This document shows positions 48,526 to 57,235 of a stretch of 64,000 nucleotides of DNA, one piece after another. Source of the stretch: Azospirillum brasilense (GTDB lineage Bacteria > Pseudomonadota > Alphaproteobacteria > Azospirillales > Azospirillaceae); NCBI RefSeq assembly GCF_005222205.1, contig NZ_CP032346.1:1-64000 (forward strand), in the 5' to 3' direction. Position 1 is the first letter of the stretch, and each line of letters begins with the position of its first letter. The notes under the pieces were generated by a model. It ran no database searches, was not told the DNA's origin, and saw only the letters and a program-made list of their open reading frames with translations. Both the position numbers and the translations under genes were made by a program.

Positions 48526-50823
48526 TCAGCGGCCACGCTTCCGTTGCTTCTGGGTCGCGCGTCCCGCGAAACGGGCGTTTCGCGGGGGGTGATCAGGGTG
48601 GCTGGATTGCAACGGATGATTGGTGCCCCCAACGGAATCCCCGGAGAAATCCCCCTCGGCGCGGGGCAGGGCGAACAGGGTGCTGCCGGTCAGCGGATCG
48701 GCCTCCATCAGCACCACCTTCACCGCGGCGCCCAGCCGGTAGCTGCGGCCGGTGCGCTGGCCGACCAGGGCGTGGGCGCGCTCGTCATGCTCATACTGGT
48801 CGTCGGGCAGGGTGCTGGCGGGGATCAGCCCGTCCGCCCCGTTCTCGTCGAGCCGGATGAACAGACCGAAGCGGGTGACCCCCGAAATCCGCCCGGTGAA
48901 CAGGGCGCCCACACGGTCGGCCAGGAAGGCGGCGGTGAAGCGGTCGATGGCGTCGCGCTCGGCCGTGGCAGCACGGCGCTCTGTCATCGAGATGTGCTCG
49001 CCGATGTCGGTCAGCCCGGCCATGGCCGCATCGTCCAGCCCGCCCGGCCCCAGCCCGTGCGCGCGGATCAGCGCGCGATGGACGATCAGGTCGGCGTAGC
49101 GGCGGATCGGCGAGGTGAAGTGAGCGTAGCGGTCGAGCGACAGGCCGAAGTGGCCGATGTTCTCCGGGCTGTATTCGGCCTGCGACTGGCTGCGCAGGAT
49201 CACCTCGCTGACCAGCTGCGACTCCGCCGTGCCGGCGGCGCGGTCGAGGATCGCGGTGAAATGCGCCGGAGTCAGCCGGGGCACCCGCGGCAGCGCATAG
49301 CCGATGCCGGTCAGGAACTCGCGCAGCGACTCCTGCTTGTCGAGCGACGGCTGGTCGTGCACGCGGAACAGGCCGGGCATGCCCGCCCGCTCCAGGCTGT
49401 CCGCCGCCGCGACGTTGGCGCAGATCATGAATTCCTCGATCAGCCGGTGGCTGTCGAGGCGCTCGCGCGGCGCGATCTCCGCCACCCGCCCGCGCCCGTC
49501 CAGCCGGACGCGCCGTTCCGGCAGGTCCAGCTCCAGCGTGCCGCGCCGCTGCCGGGCCGCCCACAGGCAGGCGTAGGCGCCGTAGAGCGGAGCGATGACC
49601 GTCTCAAGCAGCGGCGCCACCGCCTCGTCCGCGGCCCCGTCGCGGGCCGCCTGCACCTGCTCGTAGGTCAGCCGCGCGGCGGAGCGCATCAGACCGCGCA
49701 CGAAGCGGTGACGCAGCAGCGCGCCGTTGCGGTCGATCCACAAATGCGCCGCGACGCAGGCGCGATCCTCGTGGGGGCGCAGCGAGCAGAGGTCGTTGGA
49801 CAGCGCCTCCGGCAGCATCGGCACGACGCGGTCGGGGAAATAGACGGAGTTGCCGCGCTCATAGGCCGCCCCGTCCAGCGCCGAATTGGGACGCACGTAG
49901 AAGGCCACGTCGGCGATGGCGACCAGCAGGTGCCAGCCGCCTTCGTTCGCCGGATCGGGGTCCGGCTCCGCCCACACCGCGTCGTCGAAGTCGCGGGCGT
50001 CGGCGCCGTCGATGGTCACCAGCGGCAGGTCGCGCAGGTCGGTGCGTCCTGTCAGGGAGGGCACGGCGGCGTGCGACGCCTCGCGCAGGGCGGCGGGCGG
50101 GAACTCGGTGGGCAGCCCATGGGTGTGGACGGCGATCAGGCTGACGGCGCGCGGCTCCGCCGTGTGGCCCAGCCGCTCCGCGACGCGGGCCTGCGGCAAG
50201 CCCATCCGGGCGGCGGGCAGCAGGTCGGCCAGCACCAGCTCGCCCGGTTCGGCGTCGTTGCGGTTGGCCGGCAGGACCAGCAGCTCGGTCTTGTTGCGCT
50301 TGTCGGTGGGGACGATGCGCCCGCCGTCCGCCGCGGGGTAATAGACGCCGAGAACGCGGCCCACCGTGCCGTCCAGCCGGCGGATGGTGCGCGCCTCGTA
50401 CAGCCGGTCGTTGATGCGGCTGAGCTTCGCCAGCACCCGGTCGCCCGCCCCCAGCGTGGGATGGCCCTTCCGCTCCGGCATCAGGAAGATGCGCGGCGGG
50501 GTGCCCTCGCCGGTCCAGGTGACCGGGCGGGCGGTGACCTCGCCGTCCGCATCGGCGCCGGTCACCTCCAGCACGGCGACCTCCGGCAGCGACTGCGGCG
50601 GGGCGACGCGCTTGTTGCGCCCGCGCTCCACGGCGCCGTCGGCCTCCAGTTCCTTCAGCAGGTCCTTCAGCCGTTCCCGGTCGTCGCTGCCCGACAGTTT
50701 GAAGGCGCGCGCGATCTCGCGCTTGCCGACCGGAGTCGCGCTGCTGCGGATGAAGGAGAGGACCGTGTCCTTGTCGGGAAAGCCTCCGGGAAAGCTGCCG
50801 GGGCGGCGGGGGATGTCGGTCAA
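48526..50823 (-). CDS. rnr: ribonuclease R
   Basis: 765 residues. A winged-helix N-terminus (DKDTVLSFIRSSATPVGKRE) and cold-shock domains lead to the RNB core (TIDGADARDFDDAVWAE with the catalytic Asp cluster, HFTSPIRRYADLIVHRAL) and an S1 domain (GRISGVTRFGLFIRLDENG). A basic tail ends the protein. Processive 3'-5' exoribonuclease for structured RNA. TTG 50823 is used because LTDIPRRPGSFP begins the family-like part. The frame is open to 50946 but that extension overlaps the divergent gene's promoter and looks non-coding. Confidence 0.92.
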   Translation of the reverse strand: MTDIPRRPGSFPGGFPDKDTVLSFIRSSATPVGKREIARAFKLSGSDDRERLKDLLKELEADGAVERGRNKRVAPPQSLPEVAVLEVTGADADGEVTARPVTWTGEGTPPRIFLMPERKGHPTLGAGDRVLAKLSRINDRLYEARTIRRLDGTVGRVLGVYYPAADGGRIVPTDKRNKTELLVLPANRNDAEPGELVLADLLPAARMGLPQARVAERLGHTAEPRAVSLIAVHTHGLPTEFPPAALREASHAAVPSLTGRTDLRDLPLVTIDGADARDFDDAVWAEPDPDPANEGGWHLLVAIADVAFYVRPNSALDGAAYERGNSVYFPDRVVPMLPEALSNDLCSLRPHEDRACVAAHLWIDRNGALLRHRFVRGLMRSAARLTYEQVQAARDGAADEAVAPLLETVIAPLYGAYACLWAARQRRGTLELDLPERRVRLDGRGRVAEIAPRERLDSHRLIEEFMICANVAAADSLERAGMPGLFRVHDQPSLDKQESLREFLTGIGYALPRVPRLTPAHFTAILDRAAGTAESQLVSEVILRSQSQAEYSPENIGHFGLSLDRYAHFTSPIRRYADLIVHRALIRAHGLGPGGLDDAAMAGLTDIGEHISMTERRAATAERDAIDRFTAAFLADRVGALFTGRISGVTRFGLFIRLDENGADGLIPASTLPDDQYEHDERAHALVGQRTGRSYRLGAAVKVVLMEADPLTGSTLFALPRAEGDFSGDSVGGTNHPLQSSHPDHPPRNARFAGRATQKQRKRGR

Positions 50824-50948
50824 GGGAGTCCGTGCCGTGGAGAGTGGACCGTTTAAGTAAGCCCTGGGCGCGGGGAATCCAACCGCCGCGCCATGGCTCC
50901 GCCACAAAGACGCGCCAGAACCGTGCCAAGCGTGGCGGGAGCGCATCC

Positions 50949-51620
50949 ATGAGGGTTGTACGGATCGGGGTGGCGCTGGCGCTGGCCGTTCCGGCGCTTG
51001 CGGCCGGAGCCCACCTGCTCGCCGCCTTTCTCCTGTCCCGCCTCGCGGTGGAGGGGCAGCCGGCCGTGCGGGAGGGCGTGGAGGTCTTCGTCTGCACCAA
51101 CGGAGTCCACACCGATCTGGTGCTTCCCGCCGTCACGGCGGCCGTCGACTGGACCGTGGACCTGCCGGACGGCGATTTTCCCGGCGCCGGTCCCCAGGCA
51201 AGCCACCGTTCCTTCGGCTGGGGCGACCAAGCCTTTTATCTGGAAACCCGCCAATGGTCGGACCTGCGGCTGTCCACAGCGCTGTCCGCCCTGTTCGGCC
51301 GCGGGCCGTCGGTGATGCATGTCCACGCGCTGCATCGCCCGGCGGGGAGCCCGGATTGCGGGGCGCTGGTGCTGGGTGCGGGGCAGTACGGTGCCCTGAC
51401 GGCGTTCGTGCGCGGCAGCTTCCGCCGGGACGGGGCGGGGCGGGTGATGCCCCTGCCGGGCAGCGGCTACGGCGCGACCGACCTCTTCTACGAGGCGGTC
51501 GGCCATTACAGCCCGGTCGAGACGTGCAACGAATGGACCGGCAAGGCCCTGCGCGCCGCCGGAGTGACCATGGGCGCCTGGACGCCGTTCGAGGACGGCG
51601 TCATGCGCTGGGTGCGGTAG
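50949..51620 (+). CDS. DUF2459 family exported protein
   Basis: 223 residues with a signal anchor (VRIGVALALAVPALAAGAHL). DUF2459 signatures: VCTNGVHTDLVLPAVTAAVD, SFGWGDQAFYLETRQWSDL and ETCNEWTGKALRAAGV with a Cys in the last. The Cys and His positions hint at a papain-like amidase fold, but no activity is known to me. Divergent from rnr. Confidence 0.85.
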   Translation: MRVVRIGVALALAVPALAAGAHLLAAFLLSRLAVEGQPAVREGVEVFVCTNGVHTDLVLPAVTAAVDWTVDLPDGDFPGAGPQASHRSFGWGDQAFYLETRQWSDLRLSTALSALFGRGPSVMHVHALHRPAGSPDCGALVLGAGQYGALTAFVRGSFRRDGAGRVMPLPGSGYGATDLFYEAVGHYSPVETCNEWTGKALRAAGVTMGAWTPFEDGVMRWVR

Positions 51621-51634
51621 GGAGCGCGTTTTCT

Positions 51635-51778
51635 CCCCCTCTCCCGCCCCGGGAGAGGGAAGGGGCCCACGCGAAGCGTGGGAAGGGTGAGGGTGTCGCC
51701 AAGGGGCAGTTTATTGATTCTCGCTCGACCCTCACCCGCCCGCTTTGCGGGCACCCTCTCCCGGGACGGGAGAGGGGG
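51635..51778. repeat. REP-like nested inverted repeat between DUF2459 and topA
   Basis: Outer arms ccccctctcccg (51635-51646) and cgggagaggggg (51767-51778) enclose inner arms around gaaggggcccacgcg and the complementary cacccgcccgctttgcgggc. It shares the gaaggggccc..cgaag..gtgggaagggtg core with the element at 11755. It fills the convergent gap and probably terminates both genes. Confidence 0.75.
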
Positions 51779-51781
51779 TAA

Positions 51782-54625
51782 TCAAGCCCGCTTGCGGGCG
51801 GCGGGCTTTTCCTCGCCGGCGTCGGTCTTGTCGGCTTCGGCGCTGTCGGCCTTCTTGGCGGCCGCCTTTTTCGGAGCCGCCTTCTTCACCGCGTCCTTTT
51901 TGGCCGGTTCCTTCTTCGTGGCGGACGCCTTGGCCTTGGTCGCCTTCTCCGCCTTCGCGGGCGCCTCGGCACCTTCGGCCGCCGCTGGTTCGGCGTCCTT
52001 CGGGGCCTTGCCCTTCTTGGCGGCGTCCTTGGCGGCCTTGGCCTCCAGAAGCTCCAGGGCCTGTTCCAGCGTCACGCTGTCCGGCTCCGTGCCCTTGGGG
52101 ATGGAGGCGTAGACGGAGCCGTGCTTGACGTAGGGACCGAAGCGGCCCGCGCCGGTGGTCACCGGCTTGCCGGTCTTCGGATGGTCGCCCAGCGTCTTGG
52201 CGGGGGCGGACGCCTTCTTGGCGGCGCCGGCCAGCAGGTCGACCGCGCGGTTGATGCCGATGGTCAGCACGTCGTCGTCGGGCGTCAGCGACTTGTAGAC
52301 GCTGCCGTGCTTCAGGTAGGGGCCGAAGCGGCCGATGCCGGCGCTGATGTCCTCGCCGGTCTCCGGATGGTTGCCGACGCTGCGCGGCAGGGCCAGCAGC
52401 TTCAGCGCCGTGTCGAGGTCCACGTCGGCGGCGGCCATGCCCTTGGGCAGGGAGACGCGCTTGGGCTTCGGCGCCTCGACCTTTACCTTCTTCTTGCCCT
52501 TGGTCTTCTTGCCGTCGGCGGGGGCTTCCTCAACCACGGCCTCGGCCGGGGCGGCGGCCACCGGGGGCGGGCCAAGCTGGATGTAGGCGCCATAGGGGCC
52601 GCGCCGCACGGTCACCGGCAGGCCGGTTTCCGGGTCGTTGCCCAGCTCGCGCGGGCCTTCCTGCGCCTCGCCGTTTTCGTCGTTGGCGACGGCGAGCGGG
52701 CGGGTGTAGCGGCATTCCGGATAACGCGAGCAGCCGATGAAGGCGCCCATCTTGCCGAGCTTGAGGCCGAGCCGGCCCTGGCCGCACACCGGGCAGACGC
52801 GCGGGTCGTGGCCCGGCGTGTCGCTGTCGGCGTTGGTCGGGAAGAAGTGCGGCCCCAGCTCCTCGTCCAGCGTGGTGAGGACCTGGGTGATGGTCAGGTC
52901 CTTGGTTCCGTCCACCGCGACGTGGAAAGCGCGCCAGAAGTCGCGCAGCACGGTCTTCCAGTCGATCCGCCCGTCGGAGATCTCGTCGAGCTTGTTCTCC
53001 AGGTCGGCCGTGAAGTTGTACTCGACGTACCGGTTGAAGAAGTTCTTCAGGAAGGCGGTGACCAGACGGCCGCGGTCTTCCGGAATGAAGCGCCGCTTGT
53101 CTAGCCGCACGTAGTTGCGGTCCTGGAGCACCTGGAGGATGGAGGCGTAGGTGGACGGGCGTCCGATGCCCAGCTCCTCCAGCTTCTTGACCAGGCTCGC
53201 CTCGGTGTAGCGGGGCGGCGGCTGGGTGAAATGCTGTTCCGGACTGATGTCGCCGCGGGCGAGGGCGTCGCCCTGCTCCATGGCCGGCAGGCGGCGCTCC
53301 TGGTCGTCGTCGGCGGCGCCGTCGTCGCGGTCCTCCTGATAGACCTTGAGGAAGCCGTCGAACACCACGACCGAGCCGGTGGCCCGCAGCACGACGTCCT
53401 TGGACGGCGAGGCGATGTCCACCGCCACCTGATCCAGCACCGCGCTTTCCATCTGGCTGGCCAGCGTGCGCTTCCAGATCAGCTCGTACAGCCGCAGCTC
53501 GTCGCCTTCCAGGTAGGAGGCGACCTCCTCCGGGCGGCGGAACAGGTCGGTCGGTCGGATGGCCTCGTGCGCTTCCTGGGCGTTCTTGGCGGCGGTCTTG
53601 TAGACGCGCGGCTGCGCCGGGACGTAGCGCTCGCCCCAATGGGAACCGATCAGGTTGCGGGCGCCCTCGATGGCCTCCTGCGACAGGCTGACGCCGTCGG
53701 TTCGCATGTAGGTGATCAGGCCGACCGTCTCGCCGCCGATGTCCACCCCTTCATAGAGCCGCTGGGCGGTGCGCATGGTCCGGGTGGCGCCGAAGCCCAG
53801 CTTGCGGGAGGCCTCCTGCTGCAGGGTCGAGGTGGTGAAGGGCGGGGAGGGGTTGCGGCGGCTCTGCTTGCGCTCCACCGTCGCGACCGAGAAGGCCTGC
53901 GGGCTGATGCGCGCCACCGCGGCCTCCGCCGCCTCGCGGGCGGGCAGGGCGAACTTGTCGAGCCGCTTGCCGTCGAGCTGGGTGAGCTGGGCCGTGAAGG
54001 AGGCGCCGCCCGGCGTGGCGAAGCCCACCTCGATGGTCCAGTATTCCTGCGGCTTGAAGACCTCGATCTCCGACTCGCGCTCGCAGATCAGGCGCAGCGC
54101 CACCGACTGCACGCGGCCCGCCGAGCGGGAGCCCGGCAGCTTGCGCCACAGCACCGGCGACAGGGTGAAGCCCACCAGATAGTCGAGGGCGCGGCGCGCC
54201 AGATAGGCGTCCACCAGCTCCCGCGACACGTCGCGCGGGGCCTCCAACGCGGCCTGGACGGCGGTCTTGGTGATCTCGTTGAAGGTGATGCGCTGGACCT
54301 TGGACTCGTCGATCAGCCGCTTTTCACGCAGCAGCTCCGACAGGTGCCAGGCGATGGCTTCCCCTTCGCGATCCGGGTCGGTTGCGAGATAGACGCGTTC
54401 GGCCCCTTTGACCGCCTTGGCGATCTCGTCGATGTGGCGCTTGGAGCGGTCGCCCAGCTCCCAGTCCATGGCGAAGTCCTCGTCCGGACGCACCGATCCG
54501 TCGCGCGCCGGAAGGTCGCGCACATGGCCGAAGCTGGCGACCACGGTGTAGTCCGAGCCAAGGTATTTGTTGATGGTTTTCGCCTTGGCCGGCGATTCGA
54601 CGATGACGACGTTGCTGCCCGGCAA
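51782..54625 (-). CDS. topA: DNA topoisomerase I
   Basis: 947 residues, type IA. Toprim domain (VVIVESPAKAKTINKYLG, YLATDPDREGEAIAWHL), active-site Tyr in GLITYMRTDGVSLS, decatenation core to about 590, then one zinc-ribbon-like Cys4 (VCPVCGQGRLGL, CSRYPECRYTR) and repeated glycine-rich topoisomerase C-terminal units (RRGPYGAYIQLG, GRFGPYLKHGSVY, GRFGPYVKHGSVY). The last 80 or so residues are a Lys/Ala-rich tail (KKAAPKKAAAKKADSA) like histone H1, which usually adds DNA affinity. Relaxes negative supercoils. Downstream of dprA by 53 bases on the same strand. Confidence 0.95.
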   Translation of the reverse strand: MPGSNVVIVESPAKAKTINKYLGSDYTVVASFGHVRDLPARDGSVRPDEDFAMDWELGDRSKRHIDEIAKAVKGAERVYLATDPDREGEAIAWHLSELLREKRLIDESKVQRITFNEITKTAVQAALEAPRDVSRELVDAYLARRALDYLVGFTLSPVLWRKLPGSRSAGRVQSVALRLICERESEIEVFKPQEYWTIEVGFATPGGASFTAQLTQLDGKRLDKFALPAREAAEAAVARISPQAFSVATVERKQSRRNPSPPFTTSTLQQEASRKLGFGATRTMRTAQRLYEGVDIGGETVGLITYMRTDGVSLSQEAIEGARNLIGSHWGERYVPAQPRVYKTAAKNAQEAHEAIRPTDLFRRPEEVASYLEGDELRLYELIWKRTLASQMESAVLDQVAVDIASPSKDVVLRATGSVVVFDGFLKVYQEDRDDGAADDDQERRLPAMEQGDALARGDISPEQHFTQPPPRYTEASLVKKLEELGIGRPSTYASILQVLQDRNYVRLDKRRFIPEDRGRLVTAFLKNFFNRYVEYNFTADLENKLDEISDGRIDWKTVLRDFWRAFHVAVDGTKDLTITQVLTTLDEELGPHFFPTNADSDTPGHDPRVCPVCGQGRLGLKLGKMGAFIGCSRYPECRYTRPLAVANDENGEAQEGPRELGNDPETGLPVTVRRGPYGAYIQLGPPPVAAAPAEAVVEEAPADGKKTKGKKKVKVEAPKPKRVSLPKGMAAADVDLDTALKLLALPRSVGNHPETGEDISAGIGRFGPYLKHGSVYKSLTPDDDVLTIGINRAVDLLAGAAKKASAPAKTLGDHPKTGKPVTTGAGRFGPYVKHGSVYASIPKGTEPDSVTLEQALELLEAKAAKDAAKKGKAPKDAEPAAAEGAEAPAKAEKATKAKASATKKEPAKKDAVKKAAPKKAAAKKADSAEADKTDAGEEKPAARKRA

Positions 54626-54678
54626 GAGTCCGCGCCCCTGAAAGTGCCTATCCCATACACCGGCGGTGCGGATCGGGA

Positions 54679-55812
54679 TCAGATCAGGTTCACCTGATTC
54701 CCAGGCTGGCGCTGGACACGGCCCGCAAGCTCAAGTTCCAGCACCACGGTCAACACCACCGGAGCGGACAATTGGCACCCGCGGACGAGTTCGTCAATGG
54801 CAACCGGTGTGTGACCGAGGTTTTCCAGGATGACGGCGCGCGCCGATTCAAGGTCCGCCTCGGACGGAACGGCGGGGCGGGGTTGGGCGAACAGGTCGCC
54901 CTGGCGCTCCCGCAGGGTCGGCGGCGACAGGTTGTCCAGCGCCCGCAGCACGTCGTCCACCCCCTCCACCAAGGCAGCCCCCTGACGCAGCAGATTGTTG
55001 GTGCCCTGGCAGCGCGGGTCGAGCGGGGAGCCGGGCACCGCCATCACCTCCCGCCCCTGTTCCAGCGCCATGCGCGCGGTGATGAGGGAGCCGGAGCGCA
55101 GCGCCGCCTCCACCACCAGAACCCCCAGCGACAGGCCGGAGATCAGCCGGTTGCGGCGCGGGAAATGGCGGGCCTGCGGCGTGGTCCCGACGGGACTTTC
55201 CGCGATCACCACCCCCTGCTGCACTATGTCGCGGTAGAGTCTCTCGTTCTCCGGCGGGTAGACGACGTCGGCGCCGCCCGCCACCACCGCCGCGGTTCCG
55301 CTGCCGAGCGCCCCGGCATGGGCCGCCGTGTCGATCCCGCGCGCCAGCCCGGAGACGACGAGCAGCCCGGCCTCGCCCAACTCCCGCGCCAGCCGTTCGG
55401 CGAATTTCTTGCCGTTCATCGAGGCGTTGCGCGCCCCGACCAGCGCCACCGCGCGCCGTTGCAGCAGATGCGGGTGGCCGAGGACCGACACCACCGGTGG
55501 CGCGTCGTCCAGCGCCGCCAACGGCTCCGGATAGTCGGGCTCGCAGGAGCAGAGGAGGCGGGCGCCGATGCGGTCGTTGGCGGCCAACTCGCGGTCGATG
55601 TCCGCCTTCGGCGCGATGCGCAGCGGCTTGGTCCGCCCGCCGCGCCGGGCGAGGTCGGGCAGCGCCTCCAGCGCGGCGCCGGCCCCGCCGAACCGTTCCA
55701 GAAGGCGGTGAAAGGTGATCGGCCCGACATTCTCGGTTCGAATGAGTCGGAGCCAGTCGAACCGCTCGGCGGCGGACAGGGTGCGGCGCGGTTGAATCAT
55801 GGACCATTTCAT
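54679..55812 (-). CDS. dprA: DNA processing protein DprA
   Basis: 377 residues. An N-terminal SAM-like helical part (ERFDWLRLIRTENVGPITF) precedes the Rossmann-like DprA core (VALVGARNASMNGKKFAERL, VVSGLARGIDTAAHAGAL, FPRRNRLISGLSLGVLVVEA, GREVMAVPGSPLD). The C-terminal winged helix is the DML1-like domain (HTPVAIDELVRGCQL). Loads RecA on incoming single strands during transformation. Start ATG 55812; ATG 55800 (MIQPRRTL) is a good alternative. dprA-topA is a common bacterial pair. Confidence 0.94.
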   Translation of the reverse strand: MKWSMIQPRRTLSAAERFDWLRLIRTENVGPITFHRLLERFGGAGAALEALPDLARRGGRTKPLRIAPKADIDRELAANDRIGARLLCSCEPDYPEPLAALDDAPPVVSVLGHPHLLQRRAVALVGARNASMNGKKFAERLARELGEAGLLVVSGLARGIDTAAHAGALGSGTAAVVAGGADVVYPPENERLYRDIVQQGVVIAESPVGTTPQARHFPRRNRLISGLSLGVLVVEAALRSGSLITARMALEQGREVMAVPGSPLDPRCQGTNNLLRQGAALVEGVDDVLRALDNLSPPTLRERQGDLFAQPRPAVPSEADLESARAVILENLGHTPVAIDELVRGCQLSAPVVLTVVLELELAGRVQRQPGNQVNLI

Positions 55813-55885
55813 ACAACCGGCGGCGGGGCGCGATCAACACGCAAACGTGTGCGTCGGCGCTCTTCTCAACGTCTCGGCATGGCGG

Positions 55886-57058
55886 TCATTTGCGCCAGAA
55901 GCCGAAGAGCCCCTTCTTCTTCGGCGGAGCCTCCGATTCCGGCTCCGGCTCCGGCTCGTCGTCGAAGGAGAAGGGATCGTCCTCCGCATCGGCCTTTGCC
56001 GCGCCGGCCTCGGCTTCGGCCTTGGGCTCCTCCGTCTCGTCGTCGGTGTCGAAAGAGAACGGGTCCTCGTCCGGTTCCGCATCCTTGTCTTCGGAGTCGT
56101 CCTTTGATGGCTCCTCCGCTTCGTCATCGTCGAAGCTGAAGGGGTCGCCGTCGTCGTCGGAGTTGTCGGCCGCTTCGGCCGTGTCGTCTTCGGCCTTCTC
56201 CTCCGTGTCGTCGGTGTCGAAGCTGAAGGGATCGCCGCCGTCCTCGTCCTCGTTCTCGTCCTCGTCGAAGTTGAAGGCGTTGGCGTCACTCCCGCCCGCT
56301 TCGTCGTCGTCCTTGGCCTCATCGTCATCGTCATCGTCGTCGAAGCTGAAGGCGGAGAAATCCGAGGATTCTTCCTCCTCCTCTTCGTCGGCGCCGCCGA
56401 GGGCCGTGGCGGCAACGGCGACCGCGCTCGCCGCGCCCTGGCCGCGGCGCATCTCCGCCTTGAAGCGCTCAAGCTCCTCGCGGAAGCGATCCTCGGCCTC
56501 GTTCCAGCGCTGGCGCTCCTGGTCGAGGGTGGCGAGCAGTTCCTCCTCCCGCCGGCGGGCGGCGGCGCGTTCCGTGTCGAGCGCCTGGATCAGCTCCTCC
56601 TGGCGTTGGAGAAGCGACTCGTGCCGCGTCTCCATCGCGTCGATGACCTCGCGCACATACTGTTCGAAGGCGCGGAACTGGAGCGCCAGAACATCCTCGT
56701 CGGCGTTGGCGGCCGCTGCGGTGGCCGCCGCCTTCGCGGCCTTGGTCGCCTTGGCCGTCCGCGTCCCGCCGGGTGCCGGCGGCGGCGGGGAGGGCGTGGC
56801 GACGGCGGCGGATGTCCGCGGACCGCTGGGCGTGGCGCCGTCACCCCCCAGCCAGCGCGACACCAGGATGTAGGAGACCTGAAGCTCCTCCGCGATGCGG
56901 CGGTAGCTCCAGCCCTGGGCGCGCAGCCGTTCGGCCATGCGCTGGCGGTCCGGTTCCTCGCTGGGAGTCGCCGGGCGCGTGGGCAGGGAGGATGTCGGGC
57001 CGATCCCCTCGGTGGGGGTCGCGACGACGATCACATCCTTCAGTTTCTGGTCGGCCAT
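55886..57058 (-). CDS. HTH/coiled-coil protein with six acidic FSFD repeats
   Basis: 390 residues, ATG 57058. Order: residues 41-70 form a helix-turn-helix (MAERLRAQGWSYRRIAEELQ, VSYILVSRWLGG); 80-120 is a Pro/Ala/Lys linker; 125-205 is a charged coiled coil (RRREEELLATLDQERQRWNE); from 224 on the chain is extremely acidic. Six motif copies start at 235 (SAFSFD), 260 (NAFNFD), 276, 305, 332 and 361 (the last four DPFSFD), each in runs of Asp/Glu and spaced 16 to 29 residues. The end is basic and aromatic (PKKKGLFGFWRK). I know no family with this set. It may bind DNA through the HTH and recruit partners through the repeats. On the same strand as dprA (73 bases apart) and the regulator upstream. 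Confidence 0.85.
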   Translation of the reverse strand: MADQKLKDVIVVATPTEGIGPTSSLPTRPATPSEEPDRQRMAERLRAQGWSYRRIAEELQVSYILVSRWLGGDGATPSGPRTSAAVATPSPPPPAPGGTRTAKATKAAKAAATAAAANADEDVLALQFRAFEQYVREVIDAMETRHESLLQRQEELIQALDTERAAARRREEELLATLDQERQRWNEAEDRFREELERFKAEMRRGQGAASAVAVAATALGGADEEEEEESSDFSAFSFDDDDDDDEAKDDDEAGGSDANAFNFDEDENEDEDGGDPFSFDTDDTEEKAEDDTAEAADNSDDDGDPFSFDDDEAEEPSKDDSEDKDAEPDEDPFSFDTDDETEEPKAEAEAGAAKADAEDDPFSFDDEPEPEPESEAPPKKKGLFGFWRK

Positions 57059-57197
57059 CGGGTCTCCGCCGTCCTGCGCGCAGGGCGTTCCTTACCGCGA
57101 TGTTGGCCGCTTTCGGGGCGCGCTGTCGATCCGGGACGGGTCCCGGTTGAAGCAGTCTGGGCGGGAAACCCGCCGGACCGGGCCAATTCGCGCCGAT

Positions 57198-57235
57198 CCG
57201 GTCGGGTCAATTCCTGCCGGTCAGGTCAATTCCTG
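57198..57235. repeat. tandem 19-bp repeat at the end of the regulator gene
   Basis: ccggtcgggtcaattcctg is followed directly by ccggtcaggtcaattcctg (one mismatch). The second copy contains the stop codon of the regulator gene, so the duplication lies at its 3' end. Confidence 0.6.

Noticed and set aside
50824..50946. N-terminal extension of RNase R
   Set aside because: No family resemblance, and it would cover the upstream region of the divergent DUF2459 gene.
55886..56240. DPFSFD repeats as mimics of the SSB tail (DDDIPF)
   Set aside because: The SSB tip works as a free C-terminus with terminal Phe; here the motifs are internal and the end is basic.
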